A stretch of 64,000 nucleotides of DNA from Astragalus membranaceus. Its lineage: Eukaryota > Streptophyta > Magnoliopsida > Fabales > Fabaceae. The stretch spans positions 68,752,784-68,816,783 of the forward strand of contig CM076849.1 of NCBI GenBank assembly GCA_039519185.1, written 5' to 3'. The notes below the pieces were generated by a model. That model saw only the letters and a list, made by a program, of their open reading frames with translations. It made no database searches and was not told the DNA's origin. Below, one piece after another: positions 22,935-34,472 of this stretch. The position numbers and the translations under genes were made by a program. How positions within the stretch are numbered: the stretch's first letter is position 1; the number at the start of each line of letters is the position of its first letter.

Positions 22935-25178
22935 TTACTCTTTCTTTGGGCCAGCTCTCAGTCTTGTGCTTGACCTTACAGCTGCATGTTTTATTTTCTG
23001 TTTCTTGACTTTTGGTTTGAGTGCAGCTGTAGGTGGTGCAGATGCACCAGGGTCTTCTGTTGGTGATTTTGCAGGTGTAGATGAACCAGGTGCATCCGCA
23101 CTGACTTGTGCAGCAGCAGTTGTATCCTCTGTTTGTTGTTCTAGTGGTTGCTCTCCAACTGCAACCTCAGCTTCTTTGGGTTGTTCTTTCTCCTTTGGTG
23201 GGTACTCCTTAGTTGCTTTCTCCTTTTCCGAATCTTCTCCTTGTTTCTTGCGTTCTTCTGCACCTTCCAGTCCTTGAATCTCCTTCACACTGGTTTCAAC
23301 AGCTTTCTTGAAAAAGTTCTGGGTGTTGCCCAGTTCTTCTCTTTTCTTCTGTTCCAACTCTTCCAGTACTAGTTTGACAGTGTCCTCTTTGTTCTTTGGT
23401 ATTATTGTCAGAACTGGAGTATCTTGAGGAGCATCTGCACTAGGTGTAGAAGCATCTGTTGCTGGTTGATCTGAATCTTCTTCTCCTTCTTCAGAACTTG
23501 TTTTTCCTTCTTCTTCAAGGGTATCTTCCTGAATTACCTGCAAAGACTGTTTCTGAAAAACAATGTTAGGGGTTTGATGGATTTGCTTAGTGATTTGTGG
23601 TGGACTTTTCTCTTGCGAAGGGATGGGTGATGGTTGTTTGGTTGGTTCTTTTTCAGGCTGATTTTCTTGGGTGGTAGTGGTGATGACTGTGGAGTGGGTG
23701 ATGGTGATTTAGGGTGGTGGTGTAAGTGTTTTTCCTGTGGATGGTGATGTTGATTTTTATGCTTGTGGATGAGTTTGTCGGGTAATTTGGGTGAGTACTG
23801 GTTCTGTTTGGGATCTAGCCTCATATTTCTTTCTTACTATCTCCTCCATGCTCAAATTCTGATCTTCTTCATCCCCATTCATTCCATTACTATCAGTGGT
23901 AGTATCATCATCATCCTCATCTTCATTCCTCTCCATTTGCTTCACCATTTTGGTTAATGTTTCATCATCTTCAGTTTCAGATAACTCTTCACTCAATAAC
24001 TCCTCCTCTTCTTCCTCATTCTTTTTCTTCTTCCCTTTTTGTTTCCTTTTTGTCTCCCTCTTCCTTTTTTGGACCTTTTTCTTCTTGATCTCTTTTTCAC
24101 TTTCCTCCTTCTCTTCCTCCTCCCAAGTAGCCTCTTCGACAGAGAAGCCATTCTGAAAAACCCATGCTGGAAACACTAGGGTTTCTAATTGAGTTGGTAC
24201 CTGTGACATCTCCATCAACCTAAGTTGAAGCCATTCATGCTGCTCTTGCTGGAATTTCCAAACTGCCTGGTGCTTCTGCACTAAGTGCTCCTGCACTAAG
24301 TGCTCCTGCACCAGGTTAGTTGGTTCAGCCTTTATTTTTGTTCTTTCTTTCATTTCAGCAGATAATGGGCCTAGAGGGTACTTCCTCTGTTGATGCTCAT
24401 CAGTAGTAATTTCTACCCCTTTTTTCATGCATAGCTCAGTGATCAAGCATGGAAAAAATAGAAATCCTTCTGTTTTAGTTGCACAAGCTAAAATTTCCTT
24501 GTTAATGATTCTTCCTATGTCCACATTGTCCTTGGTTAAGATTGCATCCAAGAGGATCAATCTATCCTTAGAGAGTGTGTATGTGTGTGATGTAGGGAAG
24601 ATTGAGCAATCAATAAACAGGTACCAATTGCCTAACTCAAGAATAATGAATCTATTCTTAAGCTTGAATTCAGTGTTGGTAACCTTATCCCATTTTGAGT
24701 TTTTTACAGTAATTCTAGACCTTACTCTTTCCATTTCTTTTCTTCCATAATTTTCTACTTTTTCCTCCAAATCAGAACCAGAGTAGACTAGGTTGTAATG
24801 GTTATTAATCCTATCAGCATCAAAATAAACCTTTCTTCCTCTAATTACAGAATGGTCCTGAATTTTACCTTTCTTGTTGTCCTGAATTCCAAAATAGAAT
24901 TCTCTCACCACTGGTTCCAAGTAGAAGGCTCTGTGTTGCACAAATAGGTCCCAATGAAGACTTGAAATTGTTGACATGAAGCTTGGATGTGCTTTCATCA
25001 AACTGTAGCCTCTTTCAGGAAGAAATTTCATTTCCCAGAAATGCGAATGATCAGCATCACTGGGTACTGGAATAGATGCAGTTGCACCAATTTTCTTCTT
25101 TTGGATCTTCTTCGATGTTGATCCTGTACTTGTGGTGTTCTTTCCTGAGGTTTTTATGGCACTTTGTTTGCGAACCAT
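22935..25178 (-). pseudogene. Element E: third ORF with Transposase_32-like region (two in-frame stops)
   Basis: From the ATG at 25178 (MVRKQSAIKT) one frame runs to the stop at 22935, about 747 codons, broken only by TAA codons at 23757-23759 and about 23694. Residues about 60-260 resemble the plant 'putative transposon protein' domain (Pfam Transposase_32 as I recall it): VREFYFGIQDNKKG, RGRKVYFDADRINNHYNL, WYLFIDCSIFPTSHTYTLSKDR and LLDAILT. Then comes a LVQEH repeat encoded by the element's short motif. A strongly basic stretch (KKKVQKRKRETKRKQKGKKKK) and acidic runs follow. The tail is Pro/Lys/Glu-rich. It sits in the env-like position of Athila elements, after pol. No signal peptide or convincing membrane segment is seen, so an envelope role is not supported. 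Molecular function is unknown; the charged tail suggests a nucleic-acid or chromatin contact. Confidence 0.75.
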
Positions 25179-25718
25179 TTTGAACGAGTTTGTAGGGAAA
25201 TTTGGAAAAAATTGTGAGAGGTTGAAGATGGGTGTTACAGAAATTTGGGAAATTGTGGGAGAGAGAAAGTAATTGGTGAAGTTTACGGTTTTGTGAGAGA
25301 GATGGTAACTGTGGGTGAAAAAACGGTAGCCATGGGGAGTTGGGTCAGTTTAAAGAGGTGAATGAGTTAGTGGTTGGTTGATTTGATGGGTGGAGTAGTC
25401 GTTAGGGGTATGTGGGTTTGCATGCACTAAGACACGTGGGAGTCTAGGTGGGACAACTCAACATCTCAGTCACTAATCATGTTTTAAACGTTGTTGTGCT
25501 GTCATTTTTTGAAAGTTTTTCACCCAAGTGAAATTTTTGAATTTCTGGTGCAGGAGCACTTGAGGAATGAGAAGTGCAGATGCACTAAAACCTGTGTTCC
25601 TACAAAACATTTGAAAACATCAAACTGAAAAAATAGCAAAATTAATATTTTAATAATATGGGGTTGCCTCCCATAAGCGCCTGTTTTAAGAGTCTTTCAG
25701 CCTGACTATCTCCTTATA
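25179..25718 (-). other. Element E: spacer between pol and the third ORF
   Basis: About 540 bp have no clear ORF. It holds two copies of the short motif (about 25550 and 25575). The sequence just upstream of the third ORF (25190-25400) is purine-rich on the plus strand and could be a leader, but no splice or promoter signal is certain. Confidence 0.5.
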
Positions 25719-28253
25719 TTAGAGATTTTGAAGATGGGTGGTGAATTTATCCTTCACCACATGCTCACCATAGTACATTTTTACTCTTTGGCCATTTACC
25801 TTGAAAGTGGTATTTGTGGCAGCATCATAAAGATCAACTGCACCATGGGGGAAAATTTTGACTAATTGAAATGGTCCTGACTACCTAGATTTAAGCTTTC
25901 CAAGGAACAATTTCAACCTAAAATCATATAACAAGACCATTCCTCCTTCTCTAAGTTCTCTCTTTTGGATTTTTTTGTCATGCCATGCTTTGGTTTTTGC
26001 TTTGTAAATTTCTGCATTCTCATAAGAGAATTGCCTAAATTCTTCTAATTCATTTAATTCCAAAAACCTTTGTGCTCCTGCCTTGTTGAGATCAAAATTT
26101 AACTTTTTGATAGCCCAATATGACTTGTTCTCTAACTCAACAGGAAGATAGCATGCTTTGCCATAAACTATCCTATAGGGGGACATACCTAATGGAGTTT
26201 TAAATGCAGTTCTGTATGCCCATAATGCTTCATCTAAGTGTAAGGACCAGTATTTTCTTATTGGCCCAACCATTTTCTCAAGCATTCTTTTTATCTCCCT
26301 ATTAGACAATTCAGCTTGTCCACTTGTTTGTGGGTGATAGGCTGTAGCAATTTTATGTTTAATCCCATATTTTGCAAGAAGGTTTTAAATGAGTTTATTG
26401 CAAAAATGTGAGCCTTCATCATTGATGATTGTTCTTGGGGTGCCAAATCTTGTAAAAATGTTTCTTTGAAGAAATTTGCTAACTGATTTGGCATCATTAT
26501 TAGGTAATGCTACTGCCTCTACCCATTTGGAAACATAATCAACAGCTACCAAGATATATTGATTGCCAAAAGAAGGTGGAAAAGGACCCATGAAATCCAT
26601 CCCCCATACATCAAAAATTTCAATTTCTAAAATATTGGTTCTAGGCATTTCATGCCTTTCAGAAATATTACCAGCTCTTTGACATTTATCACAGATTTTG
26701 ACCATTAAATAAGCATATTTAAACAAAGTAGGCCAATAATAACCTGACTGTAGTACCTTGGCTGCTGTTCTATGGCTTCCAAAGTGGCCTTCATATGGTG
26801 CAGCTTGACAGTGTAGAAGCACTGGTTGCTGTTCTTCTTCTGGGATGCATTTTCTCATTAGCTGATCTGGACACATCTTGTAGAGAAAGGGATCATCCCA
26901 ATAGTATTGTTTGACTATTTGGAAAAACCTCCTTCATTGCTGATAGCTCATGTCCACTGGTACAACTTTGCTTACAAGGAAATTTACTATGTCAGGATAC
27001 CATGGTGCAGTTGCACTAGGTGCATCTGCACTTAGTGCAGAAGCACTAGGTGCAGTCAAAGTAATTGTCAACAGTTTTTCATCTGGGAAGTTTTCCTTGA
27101 TCTCTCCTTCTTGTGTACCCGTACTTTCACCTTCAAGTCTAGATAAATGGTCAGCAACTTGGTTCTCCACCCCCTTTTTATCTCTAATTTCAAGATCAAA
27201 TTTTTGAAGGAGGAGAACTCATCTTGTTAACCTTGGTTTTGCATCGTTCTTTGATATTAAATACTTGATGGTAGAATGATCAGTATAAACAATAACTTTG
27301 GTGCCAACCAAGTAATATCTAAATTTGTCAAATGCAAAAACCACTGCTAATAATTCTTTTTGTTAAAATATAATTCATTTGAGCTTCAATTAATGTCTTA
27401 CTAGCATAAAAAATAGAATGAAAGATTTTATCATACCTTTGCCCTAGGACAGCTCCCACAACAAAATCACTAGCATCACACATCAATTCAAAGGGCGTGC
27501 TCCAATCTGGTGTAACAATCACCGGTGCAGTTACCAGTGCTTTCTTGAGCTTTTGGAATGCTTCCATACACGATTCACCAAAATTAAATTGTGTATCTTG
27601 TTGCAAAAGATTACACAATGGCTTGGATATTTTAGAGAAATCTTTGATAAATCTTCTGTAGAAGCCTGCATGACCTAAGAAGCTTCTAATTCCTTTGATA
27701 GTTGTTGGAGGTGGTAACTTCTCAATGACCTCTATCTTAGCCTTATCCACTTCAAGACCTTTCTTTGACACTTTATGCCAAGCAGAATGCCTTCTTGTAC
27801 CATAAAATGACACTTCTCCCAATTGAGCACCAGATTTGTTTCCGCACATCTTTGGAGAATTTTTTCTAGATTTGACAAACACAGTGGAAATGTTTCCCAA
27901 AAAACTGAAAAATCATCCAAGAAAACTTCCATTGATTGCTCAATGAAGTCAAAAAATATGGACATCATGCATCTTTGGAATGTTGCAGGTGCATTACAAA
28001 GTCCAAAAGGCATCCTTCTAAATGCAAAGGTGCCATAAGGACAAGTGAATGTTGTTTTTTTGTTGATCCTTAGGTTCAATTGCAATTTGATTGTATCCTG
28101 AATAACCATCTAAGAAACAATAAAACTCCTTACTTGCTAACCTATCTAACATTTGGTCAATGAAGGGTAAAGGAAAATGGTCTTTCTTTGTGACTTTATT
28201 GAATTTTCTATAATCCATACATATCCTCCAACCTGTAACAGTTCTTGTTGGTA
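25719..28253 (-). pseudogene. Element E: pol 3' part (reverse transcriptase palm, RNase H, integrase)
   Basis: Reading down from 28253: RICMDYRKFNKVTKKDHFPLPF with FLDGYSGYNQI (first catalytic Asp), then a frameshift near 28030-28060. PYGTFAFRRMPFGLCNAPATFQRCM and the catalytic FLDD (VFLDDFSVF, usual variant of YxDD) follow. After another shift comes FYRRFIKDFSKI, then RNase H from CDASDFVVGAVLG, with a frame break near 27355 and VYTDHSTIKYL beyond it. The linker contains four motif-derived repeats (SASALSADAPSA, 27003-27056). Integrase has its finger at HCQAAPYEGHFGSHR ... CDKCQR, core Asp in WGMDFMG, Asp in NDEGSHF, and Glu replaced by ELSNREIK context. The stop TAA is at 25719. Several stops and shifts make it inactive. 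Confidence 0.92.
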
Positions 28254-28258
28254 TCAAC
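28254..28258. repeat. Target-site duplication TCAAC, left copy (element J)
   Basis: TCAAC here pairs with TTAAC at 34468-34472. The pol frame of E resumes across J when one copy is used. The single C/T difference fits decay of a methylated cytosine. Confidence 0.85.
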
Positions 28259-29390
28259 TGTAACACCCCAATCTTCGTATTACTACATTTTTGTTAATGT
28301 GCCAATATAATAGTAACTTTAGTGATATGTTGGGCGTCTTTCGTCATTGTAATTATACATTTAAGTAACGTTTATCATACATTTTATGTGTATTTGAATC
28401 AATGAAATATGTTGAAATGACAATAAACTGTATTTTTACGGTATATTGATAGTATAATGTTGTTATATTGAACTATTTGATTTATAGAATCTTTGTATTT
28501 GAAATATTATTATTTTGATTGACTATTTTATTTTTTAAATTAATTAGTATTTTAGATGTTATTTATTTTGAAGATTATTTTGGGCTATTGAGGTGTTAAA
28601 ATAATAGTTGTAGTGAAATTGGGATTTAAAAATGAATTAAAATGGATTTTGGGTCTTTTTCAAATACAACCACATTTTTTAATTATTTAGCACTCTGTTT
28701 TCTGCTTCCTGCACCCCCTGTCCCTAAACCCAAACCATTTCGCAGCCAGATCCACAAACCAGCGCGCGGCCCACACGAATTAACCAAACCCGACCCGGCC
28801 CGCGTTCCTTCTTCTTCCTCAATGCTGCAGTTGCAGAAAACCTAGCGCAGCAACACTCCTCCCTCGCGTTCTCACACCTCAAGCCACGACCAGCCACGAA
28901 AACCCACCCTCCAACTCGAAAGTAGCCACTGAATCCGAATATGGACTCAGTTTCATCGATCATAGCGCCGTTTCGGGAAGAGCATCCCACACCACCACCG
29001 CGACGGAAACCATGGACCACCGTGAACCGGTAAGGCGTCGCTTCATTCAGAATCATTGATGGCCGGACCTCTTATTCGTTGAGTTGCAGCTAACAGCCTC
29101 TTTGGTTCGCTATCCCTCTTCCTCCTTTCGTTCGGAATTCAAGTTCTCACCACCATGGCCATCGAGAATGAACAATTCTGACCACCCTCACACTATCACG
29201 CTATGGCCAAAGGACCCAATAACAATTACAATTTTCTTAGTACAGCTTTGGTCGCTACTGTCTCAGAGTGGGGATGTGATTTCGTTTCTCCATTTTGAAT
29301 CACCATGGCACAACTCTGGACATTGCTACGTACCTTGCCATAATCTGCGTACTTGGTGAAAATTAGAAATCCTCCAGCTTGCAATCGCTC

Positions 29391-29846
29391 TGTACATTTT
29401 GGTAGGTTCGCCCTTTCAAAACACTAGTTAATTTGTTAAACAAGCAATTAATTATATTTAATATTTTTAGTGTATGACCTTTGGATGCTCATTGTTGCTG
29501 TTCTGTACCGTACCTCTAGACCGGTATCCGATCTTAGACACCAAGTCTGATCCGAGGTAGTTGGTAGGGGTTGGTCTTGATCAACCGAGCTCCGCTTCCG
29601 ATCCGGGGCAGGTGGTACCTGCGGGGACACTCCGACGCTCAAGTCAGCCAGAGAGCTAATTAGAGGTGAAGAGTAGGAAAGAGTGTGTACCTTTAATGAA
29701 GCATTCAATGCTTATTTATAGAGTTTGATGGTGTTTGGCCTGATGGATCAGGACCGTCCGATCTGGCGTTGCGATCTCAACCATCGGTTGATGGATCTGC
29801 ATTTGGTGTTGGGCCTCATTATTGTGGATTGGGCCAATCCATAACA
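29391..29846 (-). mobile_element. Element K: 3' LTR
   Basis: 456 bp, TG...CA on the minus strand. A TATA-like box (CTATAAATAAG, minus, 29711-29721) sits about 130 bp from the LTR start. An 86-codon open frame at 29448-29708 is identical in both LTRs and probably not a gene. Confidence 0.9.
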
Positions 29847-29956
29847 GTTGCCCCCCAAGTCGGGTCGTCTTGGGGCGAGCTAGACTTGATGCCTTATATG
29901 GACTTTGCGAGAGTTTTTGAAATTGAGGTCGGACCTTCGTGGCGACCTTCTTCAAG

Positions 29957-30402
29957 GCCGGGCTTATAGCTACAAATAGGGCTGCCCCCAGCCTCGGAGT
30001 GCCCGAGATACGGGTCTTGTCAAAGATCTTCGAGGCCGGGCTTATATCAGCAAGGGTGTCTGCCACCAGCCTCGGAGCGCCCGAGATACGGGTCTTGCCA
30101 CAAATCTTCGAGGCCGGCCATTTAAAACGTGACCACCTGAGGGACTCGAGGTGTCAATTTAAAGTCGCCTTCAGGGCAGTTTACCGGGACTCGGCCCAGA
30201 TCGAACTCGCCCTTCAGGGTAATGGCAACCTCGGCCATTCAAAACGTGACCACCTGAGGGACTCGAGGTGTCAATTTAAAGTCGCCTTCAGGACAGTTTA
30301 CCGGGACTCGGCCCAGATCGAACTCGCCCTTCAGGGTAATGGCAACCTCGGCCATTCAAAACGTGACCACCTGAGGGACTCGAGGTGTCAATTTAAAGTC
30401 GG
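29957..30402 (-). repeat. Tandem repeats in the 3' part of K
   Basis: A 117-bp unit starts at 30115, 30232 and 30349 (third copy partial), recognisable by CGGCCATTCAAAACGTGACC. Just before it a roughly 75-bp unit around GAGGCCGGGCTTATA occurs about twice (near 29955 and 30031). Periods divisible by three keep an open frame on the plus strand, which is not a gene. Confidence 0.88.
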
Positions 30403-30742
30403 AGGATCTCTGTGAGCAAAAGCGCCGACATTCCTGCCTCGGGAATTTTTCCCGGCTTCTGGAAAGTCGCTTCGAGGAAGAGGAAGCTAGAGACGAGCAG
30501 GGCCGAGGGGAACCCTCGGATCCGTAGGAATCGTCAGGAGTTCTGATCCTAGGTGGAGTTCCGGTCTTAGCGTGAAACTTTAAGGCGATCGCTCAACCGG
30601 TCCCAAATCCTTCCATCCAACCTCGGAACTTACTTTTACTTAAGCAATCAGCGTGAGGAAAATCGTAGCCGATTCATATATATTAGATGGTTGAACATTT
30701 ACAAAGTCGGATTATATCATGCCCGTAGGCTCATTCCGAGAC

Positions 30743-31879
30743 CTAGGTAAAAGGTGACCTTCCTAAGTTAATCCCTTCTTCATGATCGATATACTTCTGA
30801 GATCGCTGGAGGAACTCGGCAAGCGACTCGACTTGGTTGACCCCGACGTCTATCTGAAATAGACTTCCTTCACGAAGGCCAGCCTCCATGAAGTAAAGAC
30901 GGAAGGAGTCGTCGAGGTTCCGGACTTGAGCAGCTTCTCTATTGAATCTCTCTATGTAGTCCCGGAGGGTCTCATTTTCTCCTTGACGAATTGCCTGCAA
31001 TACCTTCCGAGATTTAGGCTTCATCTTCGAGTGGGCGAAGTGTGCAGAAAAGAGCTTGGCCAACTGATCCCAAGAGGAGATTGTATTTGGCTTAAGAGCC
31101 CTGAACCAGTCTAGAGCCGCCTTCTCTAGAGTGAGGGGAAAGGTTCGGCACTTTATCTCCTCTGGAACGTTACAGTATTGCATAACCGTGTCAAAGTAGT
31201 CGAGGTGGCGATCCGGATCGCCAGTCCCATCATGCATTTTCAAACTCTCAGGCGGCTTCTCGAGGTGCTTTGGTACCGGGAAGTAGTCGATCTTAGCTGT
31301 GAAAGGTCCTTTACACTTTGCCGACCTCTCAAGGGGTGGAGATCGTCGGTAGCCATACTTGCCGGGGAACCCCCGCGAGCTAGGGCGTCGACGTTCCTGC
31401 CTCGGAGACCTTTTCCGACTTCTGGAACGTCGCCTCGGAGAGGAGGAAAACAGAAACGAGTTAGACCGAGGGGAACCCTCAGGACCATAGGGATCACCGG
31501 TGGTCCGACTTGGGGGAGTCATTGATCCTCGCCCTCCTCTACACCGAGGTGGAGTGCGGTGATGGTATCTCCTCCAAGTCGGAGATCGGTGGCGGACGCG
31601 GCCATGAGTCGTTCCTCTTGAAGAGTTGCGCAGAGAGGAACTCCGATCCGGGACGTTACGAGCCCGGATCTCAGCAATCTGAGCTTCTAACTGGGCGTAG
31701 CGTTGTCTTTCCTGCTGGTCGGCCTCGGCTTGCCGATTTAGGAGCAGAACGAGCTGTTGAACAACATCGATCGGTACCTGGACGGTCGGAGGGGGAGGTG
31801 GAAGCCGGTTCCGAGATGGGCTCCCATGTACATTTTGGTAGGTTCGCCCTTTCAAAACACTAGTTAATTTGTTAAACAA
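30743..31879 (-). CDS. gag: Element K: intact gag ORF (378 codons)
   Basis: The uninterrupted ORF starts at the ATG at 31879, inside the 5' LTR, so its first 17-18 codons and the primer-binding region are within coding DNA. Residues about 30-75 are Gln/Glu/Arg-rich and probably helical (LLLNRQAEADQQERQRY). Residues about 75-190 are Arg/Ser/Pro-rich (RRRSRSRKRSPRQERRR), an RS-like basic region likely to bind RNA. Residues about 205-330 match the retrotransposon gag fold (MHDGTGDPDRHLDYF, EEIKCRTFPLTLEKAALDWF, WDQLAKLFSAHF, ETLRDYIERFNREA). There is no CCHC knuckle and no protease motif, so the protein is a stand-alone capsid-like protein. Integrity plus near-identical LTRs suggests recent movement, with enzymes supplied by another element. 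Confidence 0.9.
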   Translation of the reverse strand: MFNKLTSVLKGRTYQNVHGSPSRNRLPPPPPTVQVPIDVVQQLVLLLNRQAEADQQERQRYAQLEAQIAEIRARNVPDRSSSLRNSSRGTTHGRVRHRSPTWRRYHHRTPPRCRGGRGSMTPPSRTTGDPYGPEGSPRSNSFLFSSSPRRRSRSRKRSPRQERRRPSSRGFPGKYGYRRSPPLERSAKCKGPFTAKIDYFPVPKHLEKPPESLKMHDGTGDPDRHLDYFDTVMQYCNVPEEIKCRTFPLTLEKAALDWFRALKPNTISSWDQLAKLFSAHFAHSKMKPKSRKVLQAIRQGENETLRDYIERFNREAAQVRNLDDSFRLYFMEAGLREGSLFQIDVGVNQVESLAEFLQRSQKYIDHEEGINLGRSPFT

Positions 31880-32282
31880 GCAATTAATTATATTTAATAT
31901 TTTTAGTGTATGACCTTTGGATGCTCATTGTTGCTGTTCTGTACCGTACCTCTAGACCGGTATCCGATCTTAGACACCAAGTCTGATCCGAGGTAGTTGG
32001 TAGGGGTTGGTCTTGATCAACCGAGCTCCGCTTCCGATCCGGGGCAGGTGGTACCTGCGGGGACACTCCGACGCTCAAGTCAGCCAGAGAGCTAATTAGA
32101 GGTGAAGAGTAGGAAAGAGTGTGTACCTTTAATGAAGCATTCAATGCTTATTTATAGAGTTTGATGGTGTTTGGCCTGATGGATCAGGACTGTCCGATCT
32201 GGCGTTGCGATCTCAACCATCGGTTGATGGATCTGCATTTGGTGTTGGGCCTCATTATTGTGGATTGGGCCAATCCATAACA
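31827..32282 (-). mobile_element. Element K: 5' LTR
   Basis: 456 bp, with the same ends as the 3' LTR. The TATA-like box is at 32147-32157 (minus). The gag ATG (31879) lies 52 bases inside its end. The sequence next to the LTR end on the minus strand is TGGGAGCCCATCTC, which starts with TGG as a primer site should; I cannot name the tRNA. Confidence 0.88.
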
Positions 32283-33039
32283 GTTGCTATTACATAAATG
32301 TACGCGTTCGAGTCAAATACAATCTTGTCGGAATTAAATCATGCTCGAGAATTCGTAATTCCTCTTCATCGATTCGCTATCAGAATAGCCTTCGATATCA
32401 GGTACGGGGGGAATGGGTTTCTATTCTATATGGGGAATAGGGGATAGGACTAAGATAGTTTTGATAATCGCTATCCATATCTTGGTTGTTTCTATTATTT
32501 CTTATTTATTTATTCAATTTGGATTACTGTAATTATTCAGAATGACTGTAATAATTTAAATGGTCTGTGAATAATTTGGTGGACTGTAATTATTATGGAT
32601 GACTGTAAATTATTTAAATGTCTGTAAATTGTTTGATTTGGATGAATGTAACCAAATGATCAAGATATCTATAACTAAATGATTTGGATGACTGTAATTT
32701 TATTAGTTGGATGGCTGTATTCAATAAGTCGAGTTTATTGACTGATTCTGATATGAGTAGATTGGTAAATCACTTGGTTATAAAAGTGGTAGGATGAGTT
32801 AGTGTCTAATGTGCTAATAGACTAGAATAACGGGTAATTCTAAATAAGAAGAAGTTTCTGTTGTTTGAGACTTAGACAAAAGTCTTAGCATAGATTGATG
32901 TAGCCAGGACTAACTTGGAATCGTTAAGGTTATTAAATGACTGGATGTTCGTGCTTGTGGTGATTGCTGGTTGACTTTATGGGTATTGTTATCGGAAACT
33001 TGTCGCACAAGGGGTAAGTTATCTTTCGTCGATGATTAG

Positions 33040-33310
33040 CAAGCTGGTTCGTGTTGAAGAATCTTGTCGCAGCATAGGCAAGAATTCGTTGCAGTATGGG
33101 TGAGTTGTATCTTCGTGATCCAGATTTGTTGAAGGAACCTTGACGCAGCATGGGCAAGGACTCGTCGCAGCATGGGCGAGCCCTACCTTAAAAGTTGATG
33201 ATTGTAAGACGAACCTTGTCGCAGTATGGGCGAGTCGTACCTCAATAGTTGAAATTGTATAGGAGGAACCTTGTCGCAGTATGGGCAAGGACTCGTCGCA
33301 GTATGGGCGA
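33040..33310 (+). repeat. Subrepeats in the J LTR (GTCGCAG-ATGGGC)
   Basis: Six or seven copies of a phrase like CTTGTCGCAGTATGGGCAAGG occur between about 33060 and 33310, some 20-50 bp apart. A second set, ATCGGGCAAGGTATCCCG, recurs about seven times from 33488 to 33745, next to (TTG)n tracts. These match in position the subrepeats of the A, B and C LTRs. Confidence 0.8.
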
Positions 33311-33443
33311 GCCGTACCTCAATAGTTGGTGATGATGATAGGTATTGTTGTTGTTGTTGTTGTCATCGTCGTTCCCGTTATCGTCGTTGTTGTCATTGTC
33401 GTTGTGCGATATCGCGTCTGATTAGGTTCATGTGTATCCATCT

Positions 33444-33477
<34 letters not shown>

Positions 33478-34472
33478 AGTAGGGCATTATCGGGCAAGGT
33501 ATTCCGTTCGGGCAAGGTATCCCGGTTCTCATAGTCCTCTCTTGGGTGTTCTTCAGGGCATTATCGGGCAAGGTATCCCGTTCGGGCTATTCCGGTCCTA
33601 TTTTTTTTTTGTACGGAATTATCGGGCAAGGTATCCCGGTCCTGTTGTTGTTCGTCTTAGGGCGTTATCGGGCAAGGTATCCCGATCCTATTGTTGTTGT
33701 TCGCCGTAGGGCATTATCAGGCAAGGTATCCCGTTCGGGAAAGGTATCTGGGTCCTATTGTTATTGTTGTCGTTATTGTTGTTGTTGTTGATGATTAATC
33801 GAGCATACAGGTTATGTTTGTCGTATATACTGTAGTGATTTTAACGGTGTGATGTGACCCCTCACTTTTTACGTACGAGCCCTTTGTGGCTTCACTTGTG
33901 ACATCTTGTTGTATGAACATGTTGTGTTGGTCACTCTTTGAGAGTGACTGTTTGATATTGATTTGATGGATTGTGGTTGCCTTTGTTGTTTTAGTTTCGG
34001 TCTTATATTCCTTATATGGTTTGGACGCTCTTTCTCACCCGTGCACCACCTTTTTAGATTGAATTCCAGGTGTTGTTGGAGTAGACTTCTACGATCGTGT
34101 AGCGGTGGAAATGTGATCACTGCGGATCACCCAGCAACTTGCAGAATGATACTTCACGTTAATGATACTTTGTGTTTTATTTAATTGGTTAAAGGCTTAT
34201 TGCTCTGATCATGTGACATCGGGATTTGGGGTTGTATTTTCAATACTATATTTCAAGTCATTTTATTATTGTATTAACAGAAATGTTTTATCGCCTTATT
34301 CTTTAATATTATTATGATCGTTTATATATGATTTAAAGAGTTGGACGACATCTTTTACTTGCGAAAACCATGTCAAAAAAATAAATTGTTAGTTTTATTT
34401 GAAAAACAAATTTACTCGTTTTCATACGTTTTCACTTATAAATACTTTCAGGGTAAAGGGTGTCACATTAAC

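Larger units (their letters stand above)
29391..32282 (-). mobile_element. Element K: gag-only LTR retrotransposon (2.9 kb, TR-GAG type)
   Basis: Two 456-bp LTRs (29391-29846 and 31827-32282) are almost identical; I see one difference (C/T near 29754/32191). On the minus strand each starts TGTTATGGATTGG and ends AAATGTACA. A polypurine tract (TTGGGGGGCAAC, minus) adjoins the 3' LTR. Inside is one gag ORF and no protease, reverse transcriptase or integrase. This fits the terminal-repeat retrotransposon with GAG class described in plants. The expected flanking duplication is not clear (CGCTC left, GTTGC right). Confidence 0.88.
28259..34467 (+). mobile_element. Element J: solo LTR of a chromovirus-type element, split by K
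   Basis: It starts TGTAACACCCCAATC and ends AGGGTGTCACA, flanked by TCAAC/TTAAC. No primer site, polypurine tract or coding region lies inside apart from element K. Without K it is about 3.3 kb, somewhat longer than the A, B and C LTRs, and has the same layout: subrepeats then a leader-like end. It was probably left by LTR-LTR recombination of a complete element in the Athila pol gene. Confidence 0.8.

Noticed and set aside
22935..25178. Third ORF of E as a retroviral-type envelope gene
   Set aside because: Its position fits, but no signal peptide or membrane segment is visible and the recognisable part resembles Transposase_32.
29448..29708. 86-codon frame identical at 31884-32144
   Set aside because: It lies inside both LTRs of K; identity is explained by LTR youth and no domain is seen.
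30090..30402. 117-bp tandem repeats as a possible satellite array
   Set aside because: Only about three copies, all inside element K; an internal minisatellite, not a satellite.
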